DNA from: CAYFVR01 sp046541515 | GTDB taxonomy: Bacteria; Desulfobacterota; Desulfobacteria; Desulfobacterales; Desulfococcaceae | DNA: 9,899 nucleotides | Assembly (NCBI GenBank): GCA_046541515.1 | Contig: JBKHDD010000180.1 | Location: 1 to 9,899 of the forward strand | Reading direction: 5' to 3' | Part shown: positions 6,041 through 9,899 of the stretch, piece after piece | Layout of the letters: each line of letters opens with the position of its first letter | Position numbering within the stretch: the first letter of the stretch is position 1 | The notes under the pieces: model-generated | Databases searched by the model: none | What the model saw: only the letters and a program-made list of their open reading frames with translations | Told to the model about the DNA's origin: nothing | Translations under genes and position numbers: made by a program

Positions 6041-6744
6041 GGCGGTTCTCCCTTTTCGGAGTTTGCAAATCCCTCGCGTCCCATCGTCCCCCGCCAAACC
6101 CCGCCCAAAATCGCAATCCCCCCCGCCGTGATTGGCGCCCACGCCTCCACCGACCCCATGGCCCACAGCGTCAATGCGCTGTTGAGCAGCCAGAGCAGAG
6201 GAATGATCCATAATGCCCGGAAAAGGCGGCGGGCCGCAAGCAAAAGCAGGGCGAGGGTCCCGATGGCGGTGGGGTCCGGCGCGAGGGCGAAGAGTTCCGC
6301 CTGGGTCCAGGGGCGGTTCCAGATGGGCGTGAACAGGGGGTATCCGGCGAGGGCGAAGCCGTAGACGGTCCATCCCGCCCATCGCGAAACTGGGTGGGCC
6401 GAATCCGTCCGCAACCGGTCCCTCACGCCTCCGACCCAGCCCAACAACACCCCCTGCACCGCGAACGCCCCCGCGAACCAGGGCGCGGCGAGATGGATGC
6501 CCCGGTACCAGCGCCAGTGGAAGCCCCAGGCGATCCAGAGCCAGGCGGCGGCGAGGATGGCGGACGCGATCCGGCCGCGCCATTTTCCGCCGAATGCGAA
6601 GGCCAACGGAATCCCCAGCCCGGCCAGAACGGCGACGATCCACCCCGGCCCGACGAAGTCGTTGTACAGCTCGAACAGCCGGAGATAGGTTTCCCGGGAA
6701 AAGAGCAGGAAATTCCGGAGATCGTAGCTCGCCCAGGCGCCCAT
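6037..6744 (-). CDS. DUF6064 family integral membrane protein
   Basis: This 235-residue protein has about six hydrophobic segments. The family-like parts are FLLFSRETYLRLFELYN (12-28), AWLWIAWGFHWRWY (67-80) with its aromatic-rich motif, and PWTQAELFALAPDPTAIGTL (145-164) near the C-terminal membrane segments. The function of the family is unknown. Its ATG overlaps the TGA of the aldo/keto reductase gene by one base (TGATG), and its stop overlaps the start of the AbrB-type gene by four (ATGA). The three are therefore probably one translationally coupled transcript. The last 17 residues are hydrophilic and also carry the ribosome-binding site of the next gene. Confidence 0.82.
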   Translation of the reverse strand: MGAWASYDLRNFLLFSRETYLRLFELYNDFVGPGWIVAVLAGLGIPLAFAFGGKWRGRIASAILAAAWLWIAWGFHWRWYRGIHLAAPWFAGAFAVQGVLLGWVGGVRDRLRTDSAHPVSRWAGWTVYGFALAGYPLFTPIWNRPWTQAELFALAPDPTAIGTLALLLLAARRLFRALWIIPLLWLLNSALTLWAMGSVEAWAPITAGGIAILGGVWRGTMGREGFANSEKGEPP

Positions 6745-7679
6745 CAGAGGTTTTCGACGTGCCGGACGATCCGCTTCCGCATTTCTTCGTCCGGAAGGCG
6801 GCCGCGCATGGCCCCGACGTTTTCCTTCACATGGACCACTTGGCGGGTGGCCGGGATGGCCGCGGTCACGGCGGGATGGGAGATGATGAACTTGAGCAGA
6901 ATCTGGGGCCAGTTTTCGCAGTCGATCTCCCCGGCCCAGTCCGGCACGGGGTGGCGCTGGACGAAATCCACCAGGGACCCGCGCTGGAACGGCCGGTTGA
7001 CGACGACCGCGATTCCCCGGTCCCGGGCCAGCGGCAACAGCCGTTCCTCGGCCTCCCGGTTTCGGACGTTGTAGGTAAACTGCGCGAAATCCAGCGGATA
7101 ATCCCGCATGATTTGCTCAAATTCGCCGTGTCGTCGGCCGTGGGAGGTGGTGATCCCCACGTACCGGATTTTGCCTTCCTTTTTCATGGCGAACAGCGTT
7201 TCCAAATGGGCCCGCCAGCCGAGGAGATTGTGCACCTGCATCAGGTCGAACCGGTCCACGTTCCATTTTTTCCGCGATTCGGCGATCTGGTCGCGTCCTT
7301 CCGATTCGTCGGAGGTCCAGACCTTGTCGGCGGAAAACATCCGTTCCGGCCGGTTCAACTTTTCGTAGCCGTGGCCAATCACCTCCTGAGACGAGCCGTA
7401 CATGGGCGAAGAGTCGATCAACCGGCCACCGCCCCGGAAAAAGGCGTCCATGACGGCGGCCCGCTCGTCCCGCGCCCGGGGATCGAAGCCGACATTGAAG
7501 ACGATCCAGGTGCCCAGGCCGATGGCCGGCATGGCTTCGCCGGTGGAGGGAACGGGCCGGGCGTGGATTTCCTCCGGGTCCGGCGCGCCGAACAGAGGGC
7601 GCGGAAACAGGGCGGCCGCGCCGGCCGCGGCCATGGCGCGAAGAAAGTCGCGTCGGGTCATAAAGAAGGACTGTCGCAT
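6744..7679 (-). CDS. Tat-exported aldo/keto reductase
   Basis: This is a predicted NAD(P)H-dependent oxidoreductase of the aldo/keto reductase superfamily, 311 residues. A twin-arginine signal, TRRDFLRAMAAAGAAAL (8-24), implies folded export to the periplasm. The catalytic tetrad is Asp89 and Tyr94 in LIDSSPMYGSS, Lys119 in SADKVW and His150 in MQVHNL. Family strand motifs include IRYVGITTSH (171-180) and a C-terminal HPAVTAAIPATR (268-279) in the cofactor-binding region. Start 7679 is set by GGAGG 5 nt upstream. ATG 7661 lacks a site, and the longer frame from 7805 reads antisense-like Arg/Gly sequence. Its start overlaps the last codons of a decayed kinase. It is the first gene of the apparent three-gene unit with DUF6064 and the AbrB remnant. 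The substrate is unknown. Confidence 0.88.
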   Translation of the reverse strand: MRQSFFMTRRDFLRAMAAAGAAALFPRPLFGAPDPEEIHARPVPSTGEAMPAIGLGTWIVFNVGFDPRARDERAAVMDAFFRGGGRLIDSSPMYGSSQEVIGHGYEKLNRPERMFSADKVWTSDESEGRDQIAESRKKWNVDRFDLMQVHNLLGWRAHLETLFAMKKEGKIRYVGITTSHGRRHGEFEQIMRDYPLDFAQFTYNVRNREAEERLLPLARDRGIAVVVNRPFQRGSLVDFVQRHPVPDWAGEIDCENWPQILLKFIISHPAVTAAIPATRQVVHVKENVGAMRGRLPDEEMRKRIVRHVENL

Positions 7680-8636
7680 GGCAAACCTCCGAGCACCTCC
7701 CGCACCTTGGCCGAGAGCGCCTGGACCGAAAACGGCTTCTGAATGAAAGGAACGTCGGCGTCCACCACCCCGCAATGGGCGATCACGTCGTTGTTGCAGT
7801 CGCACGTTCGGGCGCCGCCGGGAGACGCGGCGGCAGATCCTCCGCCGCGACCGCCGCCTCCGACTCCCGAATTTGGTATTCGGCGGCGTCCACCGCCTGG
7901 GTCATCGGAGCGTTCATGTCCTGGACCCGGATGTCCAGGGGGGCGCGGCCCGATCGAGACAGGCGGAGCAGGCCCGTCGGCAGGGCGCCCATTTTCCTCG
8001 CGCTGGCCCCGATGAAGTGGAGGGCCTCCGGAATTTCGTCGTCCAAAAACGGAGCCGCCGCCGACAGGGCCGCCTCGCTTCCCGGCGCTTCGGAAAGCGG
8101 CTCGCCCATCTCTTCCAGCAGAAGGAATAGCTCCTTGGCGTAGCCGTCGATGTTGGCCAAGTAAGAGCGCAGATCGGGTAGGCCGCCTAGACCACCTGCT
8201 CCGGCTCCGGTTTGGGCCACCGGCATTTTTTTTGGAGGCATTCCGTCCGAAGACCGGATTTTTCAATATCCAAGTCGTCCTCGGGGGGGAAAATGGCCCG
8301 GTTCGGGCCCGGCCAGAAAGCCGCGTCCGGGCCAAAGGGCGCGTTGATCTTCGGACACGAATGGAAATAGGCGGAGGGGCCGTCGGCCAGACGGGCGATC
8401 AGGGGCGGGGCGATTCCCGGCGCGTCCTCCGCCTCCCGTTCCTCCGTTTCCGCGAGGATTTGGCTTCGGGCCTCCATGATCCGATGGGGCCGATGGATCC
8501 GATGGATCCGATGGATCCGATGGAAGGGAGGCGCGGCTCCGCTTTCCAGCTCCCGCACGCGGGTCTTCAACCGGCGGATTTCTTCGGCGCGTTTCCGGGA
8601 TTCGCCACATCGTTTCGGGCGGGGCGGCTGGGGCAT
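7658..8636 (-). pseudogene. Remains of a PAS-type hybrid histidine kinase in three frames
   Basis: Three pieces in the expected order lie in all three minus frames. First, ATG 8636, with GGAG 8 nt upstream, opens SRKRAEEIRRLKTRVRELES, like the coiled start of PAS kinases; this frame runs to 8187. Second, about 8180-7820 encodes a dimerisation domain: DLRSYLANIDGYAKEL, DDEIPEALHFIGASARKM, GLLRLSRSGRAPL and AEDLPP. This matches the HDLRSPLVNIQGF class, but the phospho-accepting His position is Pro. Third, about 7800-7690 encodes only the end of a receiver domain: DVIAHCGVVDADVPFIQKPF then LSAKVREVL. The ATPase domain and the phospho-acceptor Asp part of the receiver are absent. The product cannot be an active kinase. 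That the first piece belongs to the same ancestral gene is inferred from order. Alternatively 8187-8636 is a separate small gene. Confidence 0.65.
8478..8522. repeat. Five tandem 9-bp repeats (GATCCGATG)
   Basis: Units start at 8478, 8487, 8496, 8505 and 8514. Four are GATCCGATG and the second is GGGCCGATG. On the minus strand they encode an HRI tripeptide repeat within the decayed kinase frame. The unit length of three codons keeps the frame. This is probably slippage expansion in non-functional DNA. It is not CRISPR, having no spacers. Confidence 0.85.
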
Positions 8637-8952
8637 CGCGGTTTCTCCGCCGGCCGGTCCACTGGCGAGGGATCGGTCGAGAAAAGGAATAGATCAAAAA
8701 TCAGCGCCGAAAGGCGAGGGTTATAAAGGGGAAAAACGGCTTCCGCCGGAACTCGTCCATGAGAAAAGAGAGGGCGTCGGAAAACCGGAAACGGATATTG
8801 CCAGGAAACCAGCCGACGCCTGGAATCCGCATGTTTGATCCGGAAAAACGGATTTTGGAAAAAACAAGCGGTTTTTCGCCGAGTGCCGAAAAACGTTTGG
8901 GGGAAAGGGGGCGCAAGGGATTGTAAAAAATTACCTCAACTGGAAACGAATT
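8637..8952. other. 316-bp gene-free region
   Basis: I see no credible coding frame. It contains an inverted repeat, GTTTTTCG (8871-8878) with CGAAAAAC (8887-8894), and a smaller ATCCG/CGGAT pair (8838-8842, 8849-8853) followed by TTTT. These could end transcripts of vapC or simply reflect the repeated CGGAAAAACG wording of this stretch. Confidence 0.4.
8871..8894. repeat. 8-bp inverted repeat downstream of vapC
   Basis: GTTTTTCG and CGAAAAAC are perfect arms around an 8-base loop, about 60 bp beyond the vapC stop. The stem is AT-rich and not followed by a T-run in the vapC direction, so terminator activity is doubtful. Confidence 0.3.
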
Positions 8953-9369
8953 TCAAGGCGGGAAATGATGGGGAGGGCCTTGTTTCCAAATTCTTTGGAC
9001 GCCGCAGGCATCGAAGGCTTTGTCGCTGCCGACCACTGGAAACCCTTCCACAAGGGCCCGAGAGACGATTAATCGCCTAAAGGAAACCCGATGGTGGAAG
9101 GGCAAATCGAACAATTTCGCCGCATGGGAAACCGAGAGGTCCAGGAGGTCGAAATCATTTTTCCGAAGCCGCTCCTCCCAGAAATTTTCAAAGGGCATCG
9201 GAAGGGCGTATTTGCCCAGGCTGATTTTGATCGCGATTTCCCACAGGCTTGCCGGGCCGACGAACGCATCTGAATTTGAGACGGAGATTCGGTTCCGCGC
9301 GCTTTCGGTCAATCGTGTATCGTCCAAGAGAAACCAAGGCAACGCCTGAGCATCCAAAAGGAGGCTCAT
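8953..9369 (-). CDS. vapC: VapC-family PIN-domain toxin, active site altered
   Basis: This 138-residue PIN-domain protein belongs to the group usually annotated as type II toxin VapC, a ribonuclease. Visible family features are LLLDAQALPWFLLDD with Asp6, ASLWEIAIKISLGKYALP with Glu44, DLPFHHR at about 88-94, LIVSRALVEGFPVV, and SDKAFDACGVQRIW with Asp116. The usual HHRDPFDR sequence is HHRVSFRR here. The catalytic third acid is Arg98 and the neighbouring Asp is Val95. Metal binding, and so RNA cleavage, is probably lost. The C-terminus runs about ten residues past the usual IW end. The start at ATG 9369 overlaps the TGA of the antitoxin (ATGA). An in-frame ATG at 9378 is an alternative that adds three residues. 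Confidence 0.85.
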   Translation of the reverse strand: MSLLLDAQALPWFLLDDTRLTESARNRISVSNSDAFVGPASLWEIAIKISLGKYALPMPFENFWEERLRKNDFDLLDLSVSHAAKLFDLPFHHRVSFRRLIVSRALVEGFPVVGSDKAFDACGVQRIWKQGPPHHFPP

Positions 9370-9418
9370 GGCATGCACGCCGCGAAGTCTTCCAAGTGTT
9401 CGTCATCTTCCGAAAGAA

Positions 9419-9423
9419 TTTTT
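9419..9423 (-). other. One-base insertion site in vapB (A5 run)
   Basis: On the sense strand CTCAAAAATTCTTTCGG must lose one A to read LKILS and join the body of the antitoxin to its conserved tail. This is independent of the upstream element insertion. Confidence 0.6.
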
Positions 9424-9513
9424 GAGGATTCCCTCGGCGGGCCCGGGTTGACGTTTTGGCCGATCGGTTTCGGATTCTTCCGGCAAAAGTAGGATCAACC
9501 GCGTCTCTTTACC

Positions 9514-9657
9514 CAGGGCAATCGCATGTAAAATTTTGGGACAATAAAATCAGCATGTTGAAATCAACCCAAGTAGGCATGACAAGTTGAGCGTAGTTTC
9601 GACTGCTTGAGTTCATTGAAACCAAAAAACATGCCGAATCCACATGCGTTCACCCTG
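9514..9657. mobile_element. 144-bp MITE-like element inserted in vapB
   Basis: The ends CAGGGCAATCGCATGT (9514-9529) and ACATGCGTTCACCCTG (9642-9657) are inverted repeats matching at 13 of 16 positions. The flanks TCTCTTTACC (9504-9513) and CCTTTTTACC (9658-9667) are direct repeats matching at 8 of 10, as expected for an aged 10-bp target-site duplication. Removing the element plus one flank restores the antitoxin reading frame exactly (AFGKKARLILLLPEE). The interior is AT-rich and too short for a transposase, so mobility would need an enzyme supplied elsewhere. A duplication of about 10 bp is seen in parts of the IS4 superfamily. I cannot assign the family from the ends alone. Confidence 0.75.
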
Positions 9658-9745
9658 CCTTTTTACCGAACGCGCGTTGAAATTCCCTTGGAATTGCCAT
9701 AGGGCCGCGTTCGTCGGTTCGGGCTTCGAATACGATTGCTTCCAT

Positions 9746-9899
9746 GGTTTCTCCCGTGTCCCTTTCCCGGGGGGACCCGTTTTTCCGAAAACTGATTTTT
9801 GGCGTTCTGCCGATTTTTTTGGGGGGAAAATCGAGAAGGAGTTGACAATGGCCGAGAAATCGAGCCCTCGAACGAAAAGGTGACGGCCAATTATTTTTA
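9746..9899. other. vapB upstream region and a short plus-strand ORF at the window edge
   Basis: On the plus strand AAGGAG stands 6 nt before ATG 9848, a strong ribosome-binding site, but the frame (MAEKSSPRTKR) stops after 11 codons at 9881-9883. A GTG at 9880 overlaps that stop and stays open to the window end. This could be a leader peptide, a truncated gene or an indel near the start of a gene continuing to the right. It is divergent from vapB, so the promoters of both should lie between 9746 and 9830. I see no convincing boxes. Confidence 0.3.

Larger units (their letters stand above)
9366..9745 (-). pseudogene. vapB: VapB-type antitoxin split by a MITE-like insertion and frameshifted
   Basis: ATG 9745, with GGGAG just upstream, opens MEAIVFEARTDERGPMAIPR and continues EFQRAFGKKA. 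It is then broken at 9657-9514 by a 144-bp element. After the element the same frame resumes with RLILLLPEESETDRPKRQPG and PAEGILK. One extra base in the T5 run at 9419-9423 then shifts it. The other frame supplies ILSEDDEHLEDFAACMP and a TGA that overlaps the vapC start. Removing the element, one copy of its 10-bp duplication and the extra base gives a continuous 74-residue antitoxin, the usual size. The EDDEHLEDF tail is characteristic of antitoxins paired with this PIN group. The gene should yield no full antitoxin as it stands. Confidence 0.8.

Noticed and set aside
6594..7742. 382-codon open frame on the plus strand opposite the aldo/keto reductase
   Set aside because: It is antisense to a clearly recognisable enzyme, is rich in Arg, Gly, Pro and His as expected for a shadow frame, and has no family-like motif.
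7776..7805. Extended N-terminus of the aldo/keto reductase to 7805
   Set aside because: The extra residues are Arg/Gly-rich and precede the Tat signal. A GGAGG site points clearly to ATG 7679.
8478..8522. Possible CRISPR array
   Set aside because: The units are 9 bp and directly adjacent, with no spacers and no cas genes.
8232..8726. 164-codon plus-strand frame with an MDP repeat
   Set aside because: It is generated by the 9-bp tandem repeat and GC-rich antisense of the kinase remains. No other support for it.

Overview
This window looks like accessory sequence from a Desulfobacterota (deltaproteobacterial, probably sulfate-reducing) genome. The main pointer is a gene at 1437-2498 with the architecture of TunR, a XerC/D-like integrase fold fused to two TOBE oxyanion-sensing domains, described from sulfate-reducing deltaproteobacteria. 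The assignment is an inference from that one family, because no rRNA or core gene is present.

Layout. Positions 1-303 are AT-rich at the very end and hold only a doubtful 53-codon ORF. Positions 304-2860 form an AT-richer block (hand count about 43% GC at 1741-1800, against about 75% at 4201-4260). It carries a TSUP/TauE-SafE oxyanion transporter on the minus strand, divergent from tunR, which is followed 29 bp later by ynfA. The divergent intergenic region contains a 28-bp palindrome with 11-6-11 geometry (the geometry of a Xer dif site) lying over the predicted transporter promoter. I read this as a TunR operator. Positions 2861-3379 have no gene but hold several hairpins. Positions 3380-3727 encode a short DksA/TraR zinc-finger protein. 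On the minus strand come a membrane-anchored alpha/beta hydrolase (3798-4667) and an EndA-type secreted endonuclease I (4859-5634), whose signal-peptide region is out of frame at a C7 tract.

The right half reads as decaying accessory DNA, all on the minus strand. A Tat-exported aldo/keto reductase, a DUF6064 membrane protein and a frameshifted AbrB-type antitoxin are joined by start/stop overlaps. Upstream of them are the scattered remains, in three reading frames, of a hybrid histidine kinase. Furthest right is a VapBC-type toxin-antitoxin pair. Its antitoxin is split by a 144-bp MITE-like element (16-bp inverted ends, 10-bp imperfect target duplication) and then frameshifted. Its PIN toxin has lost an active-site Asp.

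Working together: the transporter, TunR and perhaps YnfA look like one oxyanion/metal homeostasis unit under autonomous TunR control. The rest is a set of unrelated single genes and eroding modules. The short indels (endA, abrB, vapB) could be assembly errors in homopolymers. The element insertion, the large kinase deletions and the vapC missense changes could not be explained that way.
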